64,000 bases of DNA from the NCBI GenBank assembly GCA_002102555.1, contig MCFL01000013.1, forward strand, positions 434,001-498,000, written 5' to 3'. The notes beneath the pieces are model-generated. The model was given only the letters and a program-made list of their open reading frames with translations. It was not told where the DNA came from and ran no database searches. Below, one piece after another: positions 55,151 through 64,000 of this stretch (the first letter of the stretch is position 1; every line of letters begins with the position of its first letter). Origin of the DNA: Catenaria anguillulae PL171. Its lineage: Eukaryota > Blastocladiomycota > Blastocladiomycetes > Blastocladiales > Catenariaceae. A program made the translations under genes and the position numbers.

Positions 55151-58100
55151 CTATTGCAGTACTGAAGTGTGACAAAGCGGGCATGCTGAATACATGGCCA
55201 TTTCTTGCTCCAGCGCGCTGTGTTTGCACTGTCCGCAAGTCCACGCTTGCATCATGTCGCCAATGACCCGGCCGCTGGCCGTGCAGACAGGATAAACGGT
55301 ATGGCATTCCCGGCATGCGTTGTCCCTACACGACAATTGGAGGCAAATTCAGCACGTTGTTGCGTGAGGGGATCAGGAATCAACTGCACATACAACTCGC
55401 CCATGAGGCCGTTGCAGTTGGTGCATGGAACTTGAGCGCGGTTGTTGAGATCGGTGACAGGGTGGCTGTGATCCAAAGGGTCAGCTCATGTAGTTCGAGC
55501 AAGAACGATCAGACAAAAGGGGAAAACGCACTTGGTGAAAATATCAATCGCAATCTGCTCATATGTAGCCTTATCCTGCTCGTCCATGGCAACGGCTTGA
55601 AGCTTGCCCAGCGCCCTCGAGCACACTTGGTAGTTCCTCGACTTGTACGCAAGCAAAGCAATCAACGAGTACACCGTCTTGGTGGTAAGGACGTCGTCAT
55701 ACCCGCGCAGCACCATGGCGGTTCGCAACGCCGACTCGGCATCGCCCATGTAAAACTGCCGCTGGCTGAGCAAGTAGTAATGGTAGGCTTCTGCCCCACG
55801 CCACGGTACCTCTAGAGACTTTCCCTCGCTCCCCTTGATGGCCGCGTCTTCAGACAGTATGTTGGTGCTGTTCCCACCTGCACTGCCGAATACTCCACCC
55901 GGCGCGTCCCGAAGTCCATCACTTGGTGTATCTTCGTTCAATGTCACACCTGCTCCGTGCAGGGCATGGTACCGCTCGACTTCAAGGGCGCCAAGTACAA
56001 ACATCTTCTTCAACCGCACTGGATCGACTTTTCCCGCCTTGCTCGCGCTTTTGGCCGCCTCCAAAAGAACGTTTGCCGCCTTGAGCGATTGGTTCGCTGA
56101 ACGATACAGGGCAACCAACTGTGTCCCATCGCCCAAGGAAAGTAACTGCGACTCGATACGTGCAAATGACGCATCCACCGAAACGCCCGGCGTGCTTCCC
56201 GCCGGCATTGACCCAGCAAGCTCGACGGCCAAGTTCCACTGATTCAAAGCCAGGCACACAGCCATGGCCTTTACGTGTGCCCCGCGCTTGGTGAGCGCAT
56301 ATGTTGCCTCCTTTGCCATCCCCAATCGCGCCAAATACTCACCAACCTTGTCCAGCGTCGCCGTCGCCGTCACTGGCAGCGCACGTGCGAGTGCATCGAG
56401 TGCATTCACATCCTCAGCCAGAAAATGACATTCCGCCAACGCCTCGAAATCCCTCGCCTGCGCCAAGTATGTTGCTGCCTGCCGATACTTGCGCTGGGCA
56501 AGACACTCGCGGCCAAGCATGGACCAGCACTGCTCCATCTTGGCATCATCGACGCCAGCTCCCGGGCCTTTGCCACCAAGCTGAACCACACGCGTCGCGT
56601 CTCCAACACTCATTCGGAGGTCCACGGCCAGGTCATGCCGGTCCATTTCCAGATAGATTTGTTCGGCGGCCGACACGTTACCGAGGTAAGCGGCAACCGC
56701 TGCGCGCTGTTTCGCAGCGGCATCGGGCGTCGAGCCACCCCAAGACATGATTTGCTTGAGCCATTGCAGGCCGGCGTAGTCCATGAGACGGGCCAGGCAA
56801 ACTTGAGCGACTTGCCATTCGCCGAGCTCGAGGGCCGCGTCCGAAACGAGGCGCCACAGTTTTGGGTGAGGGTGGGTCTCGACAAAGCTGAGGGCGTCGT
56901 TGAGGCCGACTTGCGAGAGGATGGATTGGGTGTCGCGCAGCGTGCGCGTCGAGATGTGCTTGACAACAGATGCTGTTGGTGCTGTAGCAGTCGAGATTGA
57001 GGACGAGCTGCCTTGACTTGACGCAATCAACGTATCCAAATCCACCACAGTCAACTCCAAATCATGAAACCCGCTCAAGTACCCTTGCATGGCAATCGGC
57101 TCTTCTGGGTTCCCGCCACGCATCACGTACATGCGCGACTTTTCCATGATGGCATACATGTCGCGGTTATCATCGGACCAAGTCACATTCCACACGTCTT
57201 TGCGTTCGACATCGAGAAGCTGTGGCTTCTCCACGGCCGTAGAGGATCCGTTGGGTGGGGCGTTTCCCGGCGCGGACGACGGGCCGGGCATGGCAATCAA
57301 CCGTAACACGCCTGCCAAATCAATCACGCTCACAACACTGGCATCCGCATTGACACCAATCCGAAACGGCTTGATCCCCGCAACGGCGCCAGAGCACACC
57401 CTGGTCATCCCTGGAAACGCATACTTGGTGAAATGGCCCGACGTTTGTGCTACGACTAGCCAGTCGTCCGTGCATGCCATGGCGACAATCGGATCCTTTG
57501 CGAGGGCGGCCGCCTCCGACCCACCCACGTCCGAGGCATTCGAGACTTTGGTATCAAACCACAACGGCTTCGGACACACTGCCTCCTTCGCCGACACGCA
57601 CCATCTTTGTCAAGCTCTCGCGCTGCCACAGCATGGCACTCAGAACGGACGCTGTGCCCGTGAGCTGGTACGGAAAGTACACAACATGCATTCCGTCCGT
57701 GACGACCAGGTAATTGGCCGTCATGCACGAGGCCGTGGGCTTGATCCAGGTCCCGAGCGACCGCGTGTCGAGCGGCGTGCCGACTGAATTGACCACAGAC
57801 GCAATTGTCTCGAGCTGGTCACCATTGGCTGTGTCTGCGCCCGAACGTCTGCGCTCGGAAACGATCCCTACGTGTTCGCCGTTGGTCGACAACATGCGCA
57901 GGCCTGGCACTTGAATGTCGACTTGTCTTGCGTTACTTGCGCTGGATTTGCCGTACTCGGCCAACACCACCTTTGTACTCTCGTGCTTTGCGAGTCCTCG
58001 GCCAAATGCGGCTGCAACGGGATGCGCATAGCACACGGCCGTCCGCGTGCACACAGCTTCATAGTCGGGATGCACGTTGCAAAAGAATATGGACGCGTCG

Positions 58101-59193
58101 ATTCCCAGAGCGAGCCTCAACCCGGACGAATCCCACGAAAGCGACGTGAGCGTCTTGCCCTGCGGCACTTTGAGGTACGGACGTATTGGCCCATGGCTGT
58201 GTACAGCTGGACGACGATCGTGGGCTTTTCCGTGCCTGTCTTGTTGTCTTTGAGCATTTGGTGGCCACCCACGGCGAGGTGGGTGCCTTGCGGCGACCAA
58301 CGGGCAGTGATTCCGGTCATGGACGTGTCAATGATGATCGGCCGAGGGTCACGCTCGTGTCTATTGAGTTGCACTTTGCCGTTGTCAAAGGAAATGGCGA
58401 GGTTGGGCACGTCTGGGCCGATGCCAAAGCGAGTTGACCAGGCAAACCTGGGATTGCGTGTCAGATGGATTGTATCGTCAGTCGGCTAACAAAAACACGC
58501 GGCTTGCAGGAAGGAACAGGCATACCATTCCAATCCAGTGACAATTGCCTTCTCACCGGCATACAGTCCGACCTTGTGCTGATAATTGGCTTGTGCGTCA
58601 AACAACCTAACCACCCCATCGCTCGTCGCAAACAACAAGAAGGCGGCATCCGGCGACCACGCCACATGCGTCAACGGCAGTTCCAAATCCTTGCCCAATA
58701 ACCTGTTGCCCTCGACACCGCCCAAAATTATGTTGCCGTCCGCATACGCAATCGCAATTTTGTCGCCATTTCGGGTCCACTTGAGATCGGCCACGCGCGA
58801 TTTGGCACGATCATTGACCATCTCCTCGTACCACATGCCCTTGTAGAGCACCCACACAATGATCATGCCGTTCGAGTCGGCCGTTGTCAGTTTGGTGTGC
58901 GCATCGTTCCATGCAACCTTGACCACCGAGCCCGAGTGGCCCTCCAGAGATTGTGAGAGCGAGAGACTTGCGGGCGCTTGCTGGACGCTGCCGCCAGAGG
59001 TGGCCGCGGGTGGACCAGTCGGTGCTGCTGGTGTGGCGCCTCCTGTGGTCGTGTTGGAATCTTGCAGACGCAGGACCTTGAGCAGGGCGTTTTCGCCGCC
59101 GCACGCGACCCAGCTGGACGTGTTTTCCCATGCCAGGCAGCACACGGGCGTGTTGTTGGGGATGGATATTTTTTTGGACAGGTACATGAACAT
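55151..59193 (-). CDS. IFT121: Intraflagellar transport protein IFT121 / WDR35 (IFT-A)
   Basis: Component of IFT complex A, needed for retrograde transport in cilia and flagella. Model: complement(55151..55465, 55532..58447, 58526..59193), 1,300 aa with four added bases (human 1,181). Start ATG 59193: MFMYLSKKISIPNNTPV is nearly the animal N-terminus. Two WD40 propellers: EGHSGSVVKVAWNDAHTKLT, NGMIIVWVLYKGMWYEEMVN, LTHVAWSPDAAFLLFATSDG, KVPQGKTLTSLSWDSSGLRL, VERKDVWNVTWSDDNRDMYA, MEKSRMYVMRGGNPEEPI. Then TPR-like helices: SFVETHPHPKLWRLVSDAAL, ALNQWNLAVELAGS, WRGAEAYHYYLLSQRQFY. The C-terminal zinc-binding end has CTNCNGLMGELYV, CRECHTVYPVC, CGQCKHSALEQEM and CPLCHTSVLQ. Frame breaks near 58163, 57593 and 55336 are relieved by added bases. 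Stop TAG 55151. Donors GTATGC and GTGCGT. Confidence 0.93.
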
Positions 59194-59611
59194 GATTGCA
59201 TCAAATCCTTTCTGCTTCCGTGGACAGCGCGAGCGACGGTGACGTTTAGGTGAGGCGGCCAGCGAGCGGGTGCATGGGAAGCTCAGGCGTTCTGTTCATC
59301 CACGTGGAATGGTTGTGGAAGCTCCAAGCACGTGCGCTCACGTTCCAGAATCCACGGCCAAACAGACGTCGATCGACTCAAGCCGGTTTGCGACTGAGAG
59401 TGAGCCCGGTGGTGCTGCCTGCTGGGCCGCGGCTGCTCCTGCTCCCCGTACCGGGCTCGTGCCGACGACACACGACACACGATACACTTGCAATGCATGC
59501 GGCCATCAATTCTCATTGATTGATTTCACGACCCACGACTCCCCGCTCATCCATCCGTTAACCCCACAACCCATCGCCCACAACTCAACTCAACCCACCT
59601 CCGCCTCCACC
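59194..59611. promoter_or_regulatory. Divergent promoter region IFT121 / ZC3H15
   Basis: 418 bp between head-to-head starts. The last 80 bp before 59612 are C/A-rich and pyrimidine-tract-like, as expected for a translation-related gene. Confidence 0.4.
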
Positions 59612-61049
59612 ATGCCGCCCAAGAAGGAAAACAAGAAGCAAGCCGAAGCCAAGGTCAAGAAGGTCGTCGAGGACAAGACCTTTGGCATGAAGAACAAGAA
59701 CAAGTCCAAGAAGGTCCAAAAGTTTGTCGAGGAGGTCAAGAAGCAAGCGCAAAACGCCGTCGTGCAAAAGAAGGGCGCGGATCCCGCCGCCGCCGCTCCG
59801 TCCAAGAAGGAGATCCAGGCACAGCGCAAGGCCGAGCTTGCTGAGATCTTCAAGCCCGTCCAAACGCAAAAGGTGCCCTTTGGCGTCGACCCAAAGACGG
59901 TGCTGTGTGCCTTTTTCAAGCAAGGGTTGTGCACCAAGGGAGCAAAGTGCAAGTTCTCACATGATTTGAATGTGGAGCGCAAGGGTGCCAAGATTGATGT
60001 GTACGCCGACAAGCGCGATCAGGAGAAGGAGGGCGGTATGTTTGCGTTTGTTGTTGATTGTGCAATTGCCTGCGGCTCAAGTCTGACAGCTGATGACGCT
60101 GGCTCTGCGTAGATACCATGGACAACTGGGATCAGTCCAAGCTCGAAACCGTCATTTCGTCCAAGCACGGCAACCCTCGCACCACCACCGACATTGTGTG
60201 CAAGTGCGTCTTCTCATCATTGTGTGACTTGCGCATGCGCTTTTTCGTACTGCTAACCTCGCCCTCATTTTTCCTCGGCTGTCAGGCACTTCCTCAATGC
60301 TGTACGTCCTCATCGCCGTCGAAGTAGACATGATCAGTATTCCTCACACCCGCTTCCTCATGTAGATTGAGGACAACAAGTACGGCTGGTTCTGGGTGTG
60401 CCCCAATGGTGGTGACCAGTGCAAGGTATGTCCCCTCTTTCTCCAGCTTCTTCTTCAACCCGACATCTCACCCCTGCCGCTTGTACCTCCCGCATCGCAG
60501 TACCGCCACGCCCTGCCCCCAGGCTACGTGCTCAAGAAGAAGGACGCCAAAAAGGATGCGTCCGAGGAAGAGACCATGTCCCTGGAAGAGTTCCTTGAGT
60601 CCGAGCGCCACAAGTTCCTGGGCGACAACCTGACGCCCGTGACGCTGGAAACATTCACTGCCTGGAAGAAGCGCCGCATCGAGCAACAAGAGCAGTCGGA
60701 TGCCGATGCGCTCAAGGCAAAGACAGACGCGCTCAAGGCCGGCCGCCGCCAAGGCCTTTCTGGCCGCGACTTGTTCACCTTGGACGATTCGATGCAGGAT
60801 GGCGACGACGATGGTGTTGACGACGGGTTTGATTTGGCGCAGTACAGGCAGGACAATGAGCGGGCAGATTTGGAGGCTGAGGAGGAGGCAAAGAGGCAGG
60901 CCGAGGATGCCAGGAACGCCATGGGCGGTGGAGGTGAGGCCGCGGGCGAGTTTATGGGTGATGAGGCACCGAGGGGAGCCAGCTCGTCATCGAGTCAGGA
61001 GTTGGCGCAGGGCATGGAGGCGCTGACGGTAGAGGATGTGGATCAGTGA
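59612..61049 (+). CDS. ZC3H15: ZC3H15/Tma46-like CCCH zinc-finger protein (DRG-family partner)
   Basis: DFRP1/Tma46 protein that binds and stabilises the GTPase DRG1/Rbg1 and associates with ribosomes. Model: join(59612..60035, 60113..60203, 60286..60301, 60366..60425, 60501..61049), 379 aa, all in phase. N-terminus [20 protein letters not shown], then [19 protein letters not shown] (family signature). Finger 1: [20 protein letters not shown] (CCCH). After two introns, a 16-nt exon encodes HFLNA to complete [19 protein letters not shown], and finger 2 is split by the intron at 60425 (CPNGGDQCK / [11 protein letters not shown]). C-terminus: [28 protein letters not shown] (DRG-binding region), [13 protein letters not shown], and an acidic tail. 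Donors GTATGT, GTGCGT, GTACGT, GTATGT. Intact. Confidence 0.95.
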
Positions 61050-61252
61050 TGCAGGGTAACGAGTCGGGATTGAGTGTTTTTGTACAAGATGCTGGTTGTT
61101 TTCGATTCATATGCAGTAAACATCTCATGTGTATTTGAGTAGCATTTCAGTGCATTTCAGTTTGTTGGCAGTGTTCTTCACAACGACCGAACACTACGAC
61201 CGGTCCACTAGCCGATTCTCCTGGGCATACATCCGCAATGAACTCCCAGACT

Positions 61253-61640
61253 TTATCCAACTTGAGCGCGGCCAAACCGCTCCGCTCGCGCGGCAATCGC
61301 CGACACCGATTCGTGCTCTTTTGCGACATAGCGCCACTGCACAAGCGGATTCCCTCCGTCACCGGGCACCAGTTGGTATGCGAGCCATTCGTGTTGGCCC
61401 CTTTTGAAAAGCTCGTTGAGCATTTCCTTGAACCACTTCCATCGCGTCTAATAATGGTGCTCGTTGGAGGCAAGTTGAGCGATGGCAGTCAGGATGACAA
61501 CAGGATTGCCTGCAATGGCGGGGAACCAATCGTCCCAAAGCTCGACAGGATTCGTGTGAAGGTGAAGCCGGAGGCGAGTTACTGGGCGACTTGGAAAATG
61601 ACATGATAAAGGTTCAGAGAGTGCATAAAGTTGAATACAT
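61253..61640 (-). pseudogene. Short orphan ORF with an in-frame amber codon
   Basis: Minus-strand frame ending at TAA 61253. Text upstream of a TAG at 61448-61450 (VELWDDWFPAIAGNPVVILT, AIAQLASNEHHY) and downstream of it (RWKWFKEMLNELFKRGQHEW, LAYQLVPGDGGNPLVQWRY) look like one continuous protein in one frame. No family is recognised and no start is evident; the frame extends open to 61930 but that part looks non-coding. The TAG sits in TTATTAG, which could act as a 3' splice site. It could be a fragment, an exon of an unseen gene, or a readthrough case. Confidence 0.4.
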
Positions 61641-61935
61641 AGCTTCATTTTGAAACTTGACTTGGCCGCACCGGATACCTTGGCTTCTCGCATTTTTGTT
61701 GTTTGTGTGGCATTATCGCGAGGCATAGGTAACCAACGACAAGTGTGCCAGAATGTAACCAGTACATACATGAATACAACAAACAACAAGGGGAGCAATA
61801 CAAAACACAAGTGGAAACGGATACACCAAGGAAAAAAGTTGTGGTAAAAACAGAAGCACACCAAGTCAACACGACCCGCCGATCCAGGCAGTCGCTCCGC
61901 CAGCCATACATGATTCACGCCCAAAATCATTCACG
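61641..61935. other. Intergenic region
   Basis: AT-richer stretch between the orphan ORF and the SH3 protein gene, probably the latter's 3' UTR. No gene seen. Confidence 0.4.
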
Positions 61936-64000
61936 TTACCCTTCTTTACCCTCCTCAACAGCCATCTGGCCTATGGCCCGCTGCCGCACCTTCCACCGCG
62001 CCAAACACTCGTCCTCGCCCACGTCGCGATCGCCCGCAGGCAAGATGACCGTGGCCACCTCGTCTTCCTCGTCTTCCTGTTGATCCGCCACAAGACCAGC
62101 AGGCGGCGGCCACGTTGCTGACGACACTGTCAAGCCAAGGCCATTGACAGTGGCAGCCGCCGCCATCTTGGTCAACTCGCTCGCACTCCGCGACCGTCGC
62201 ACCTGCGCCGGCTCGAGCACGAGCCCGCGCGTCACGATCCTCGGCACTGCGGCCTTGGACGCCTGAATTGCGTGTTTTGGGACGGGTGCCGTGGATGGGC
62301 GCCTTGAGACTGCCGTTTCCGACGATTGCAACGCGGCATGCGCCATCGATGAGGGTGTTGGTGTGGTTGGCGAAGATAAGAGCGAGTGCGGCGGTGACAC
62401 GGGCTGGGCGTTTGGGAGGCGTGCGCGCAAATGCGACAGGAGCGATGTTGGGCGGGACCGAGGCATGGATGGGGAAAGTGATGACACGTGCTGGGCGACA
62501 GCGGGTGTCGCAGGATCAGCAACATAAGCGGGACCGCCAACAGATTCACCGAGTCCCGTGGCGGGCGGTGGGACATATGCCTGGACGTCGGGCTGCTTGT
62601 CATCCTCTTCCACGACAACATCCAGGTCCTGGTCCCTGCCAACCTGATTGCCCACCTCGGGCACAATGCACACGAGCGGAAACACGCCCATGACATTGCG
62701 CGTCAGATTGGTGCCTGCGCCCCACCCGTCCACAAACACGCTCTCGACCCATACGGCGTCGCCAGGGACAAGCGCAATTTCGTCGCCCATGTCGGGCTCA
62801 TGCGAGTGCACCACACGGGCGGCAAACGGGTTGGGTGGAAACCGTGCCGTGATGGCCTCGATCTCCGGGACACCCGCCAAGGCTGCAGGCGGGAATGACG
62901 AGGCGGAAGGCGACGGTGTTTGGTCCGGAGGCGCCAGGAGGTGGAGCGGACCATGATGGTCGTGCGTGCTGGGCGACGCCGAGGTTGGCGACGACGTGGC
63001 GATTGGGCCGAGATGAGGATGATGATGAGCAGGCGATGACACCGATGTGAAATGCTGGTCGACGGCATCCGATGCAGATGAAACAGCCAGTGATGCACTC
63101 TGGACATTGGGTGACGACCCGTTGCCCACGCCCACAGAACCAACGAAACCGGATGCGGTTGTGGGCGACGCCACAGATGCGGGTAACGCATGGTCTCGGA
63201 CCCATGCAGACGTGAGCAGCTTTGACCGGCGCGATTTCTCGGACTGATGGTCGCCAAACTCAAAGTCGTAGGCGTACTTTGTTGGGTCCAAGTGCGATGG
63301 TTTGCACGGTGGCGATGGTGGCAGTTTCGTCGTGCGGACAGAGCCAAACAGTGAAGAGACTGTGGATGGCCGGCGCCCATGTATCGGATCGGCATTTACA
63401 GCGCCATCACCGATGATAGGCGAAAGTGGAGAGCCCGAAGAAAGTGATGTCGAGAGCCGGGGTGGGTTGTTGGGTGTGGATGGACGCGAGGGAGGAGAGG
63501 GAAAATACGCTTGGCTAGGTACTGTGGGTGGTTGGGGCGGGACCGGCGAAGATTGCAGGTATACATGGCCGGGAGGCAGGGCCGGTTGCGGAACGGTAAC
63601 GAGTTGCCGAGTTGCTGATGGCGGCGGAGGCGACATGATGGACCCGAGCCCGCCAGGTCCGAGTGAAGGTGTTGCCGTGGGATACCACTGCATGCTAGGT
63701 GACGGAATGGCGGTCGCATACATGGTCGGCGCTCCCGGTGCCGTGGGTAAAGGGTAAACGAGCGTGGTTCCCGTATGCAAATGCGGCGATGAGATGATGG
63801 TCGATGTTTGCGTTTGCGAGTGCAACTGCGGCGGTAGATGCGATAGCAGGTGGGGTGGCGCAAGTGGTGGTGGTGGTGGTTGACCCGGTTTCGACGCGAT
63901 GGACATGTTGGACATGTCATATCCGGCTTCGTTGGCGGCGCGGTGGGCACGTCTGCGGCGCTTGCGGTACTTGAACCACTGCCGCCCACCGTACACGAGA
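61936..64000 (-). CDS. SH3-domain membrane-associated protein, 5' part outside window
   Basis: The frame is open to the right edge, so the N-terminus is missing; the GTG at 63996 is not a real start. At least 687 codons, TAA at 61936. The first visible residues, GGRQWFKYRKRRRRAHRAAN, are a strongly basic stop-transfer-like cluster, suggesting a membrane segment just outside the window. A long Pro/Ser/His/Gln-rich region follows. Near the middle is an SH3 fold: FAARVVHSHEPDMGDEIALV, PGDAVWVESVFVDGWGAGTN, NVMGVFPLVCIVPE, with the ALYDY-equivalent, DELSF-like, WxxG and final FP.xxV positions present. The C-terminus is again Ser/Pro-rich, with VTRGLVLEPAQVRRSRS and an acidic QEDEEDEV stretch. A membrane anchor, cytoplasmic disorder and one SH3 resembles Fus1/Sho1-type adaptors, by architecture only. 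Confidence 0.7.
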   Translation of the reverse strand, partial: LVYGGRQWFKYRKRRRRAHRAANEAGYDMSNMSIASKPGQPPPPPLAPPHLLSHLPPQLHSQTQTSTIISSPHLHTGTTLVYPLPTAPGAPTMYATAIPSPSMQWYPTATPSLGPGGLGSIMSPPPPSATRQLVTVPQPALPPGHVYLQSSPVPPQPPTVPSQAYFPSPPSRPSTPNNPPRLSTSLSSGSPLSPIIGDGAVNADPIHGRRPSTVSSLFGSVRTTKLPPSPPCKPSHLDPTKYAYDFEFGDHQSEKSRRSKLLTSAWVRDHALPASVASPTTASGFVGSVGVGNGSSPNVQSASLAVSSASDAVDQHFTSVSSPAHHHPHLGPIATSSPTSASPSTHDHHGPLHLLAPPDQTPSPSASSFPPAALAGVPEIEAITARFPPNPFAARVVHSHEPDMGDEIALVPGDAVWVESVFVDGWGAGTNLTRNVMGVFPLVCIVPEVGNQVGRDQDLDVVVEEDDKQPDVQAYVPPPATGLGESVGGPAYVADPATPAVAQHVSSLSPSMPRSRPTSLLSHLRARLPNAQPVSPPHSLLSSPTTPTPSSMAHAALQSSETAVSRRPSTAPVPKHAIQASKAAVPRIVTRGLVLEPAQVRRSRSASELTKMAAAATVNGLGLTVSSATWPPPAGLVADQQEDEEDEVATVILPAGDRDVGEDECLARWKVRQRAIGQMAVEEGKEG

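Noticed and set aside
1-64000. Reassignment of TAG to an amino acid
   Set aside because: No conserved gene in the window contains an internal TAG, the amber positions align with different residues (Ser, Trp), and IFT121 and the serine hydrolase appear to terminate at TAG.
1-64000. CRISPR arrays, insertion sequences, bacterial operons, phage genes, tRNA or rRNA genes
   Set aside because: I saw no spaced direct repeats, transposase-like ORFs, ribosome-binding sites or recognisable rRNA sequence. I could not scan for tRNAs reliably by eye, so their absence is not proven.

Overview
The window reads as nuclear DNA of a flagellated (zoosporic) fungus, most likely Blastocladiomycota or Chytridiomycota; the phylum is inference. 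The reasons are dense, GC-rich coding sequence with many short spliceosomal introns (about 40-180 nt), fungal-type regulators (Snt2-like BAH/PHD protein, Cus2/Tat-SF1, Ubc8/UBE2H, Tma46/ZC3H15, an OPT transporter), and two ciliary genes, IFT121/WDR35 and a CFAP92-like protein, which non-flagellated fungi lack.

Layout. 1-12 kb: truncated prolyl-oligopeptidase-type protease, ribosomal protein eS12, CHMP7-like ESCRT-III protein, a low-complexity/coiled-coil protein, an unknown Ser/Pro-rich protein, KIN17, and a zinc-finger UBX protein. 12.3-13.8 kb is gene-poor. 13.8-22 kb: OPT transporter, beta-lactamase-like serine hydrolase, a membrane-anchored orphan, and histone-fold protein POLE3/Dpb4. 22.5-31 kb: kelch receptor-like protein, eL24, Snt2-like chromatin protein. 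31.4-39.5 kb is the most lineage-specific stretch: a tandem pair of seven-hydrophobic-segment proteins, an F-box-like gene interrupted by amber codons with a partial duplicate beside it, a tentative small gene, and a GPCR-like 7TM protein. 39.9-64 kb: HTATSF1/Cus2, UBE2H/Ubc8, CFAP92-like, DHX33, P4-ATPase, IFT121/WDR35, ZC3H15/Tma46, an amber-interrupted ORF, and a right-edge SH3 protein that is cut off by the window.

How the genes work together. The genes are ordinary eukaryotic single units, not an operon. Housekeeping themes are ribosome and translation (eS12, eL24, ZC3H15, DHX33), RNA and DNA metabolism (HTATSF1, KIN17, POLE3), protein turnover (UBE2H, UBXN1-like, CHMP7, F-box-like), membrane transport (OPT, P4-ATPase) and the flagellum (IFT121, CFAP92). 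Several neighbours are divergent and probably share promoters: eS12/CHMP7, eL24/Snt2, UBE2H/CFAP92, DHX33/P4-ATPase, IFT121/ZC3H15.

Two features affect how the window should be read. First, many well-conserved genes carry apparent +1/+2 frameshifts, most of which are relieved by one extra base in a short homopolymer; this looks like assembly undercalling rather than gene decay. Second, the modelled introns share a distinctive donor, GTRYG, with no GTAAGT among about 45 sites. Exon limits were set by reading phase and homology by eye, without any search.
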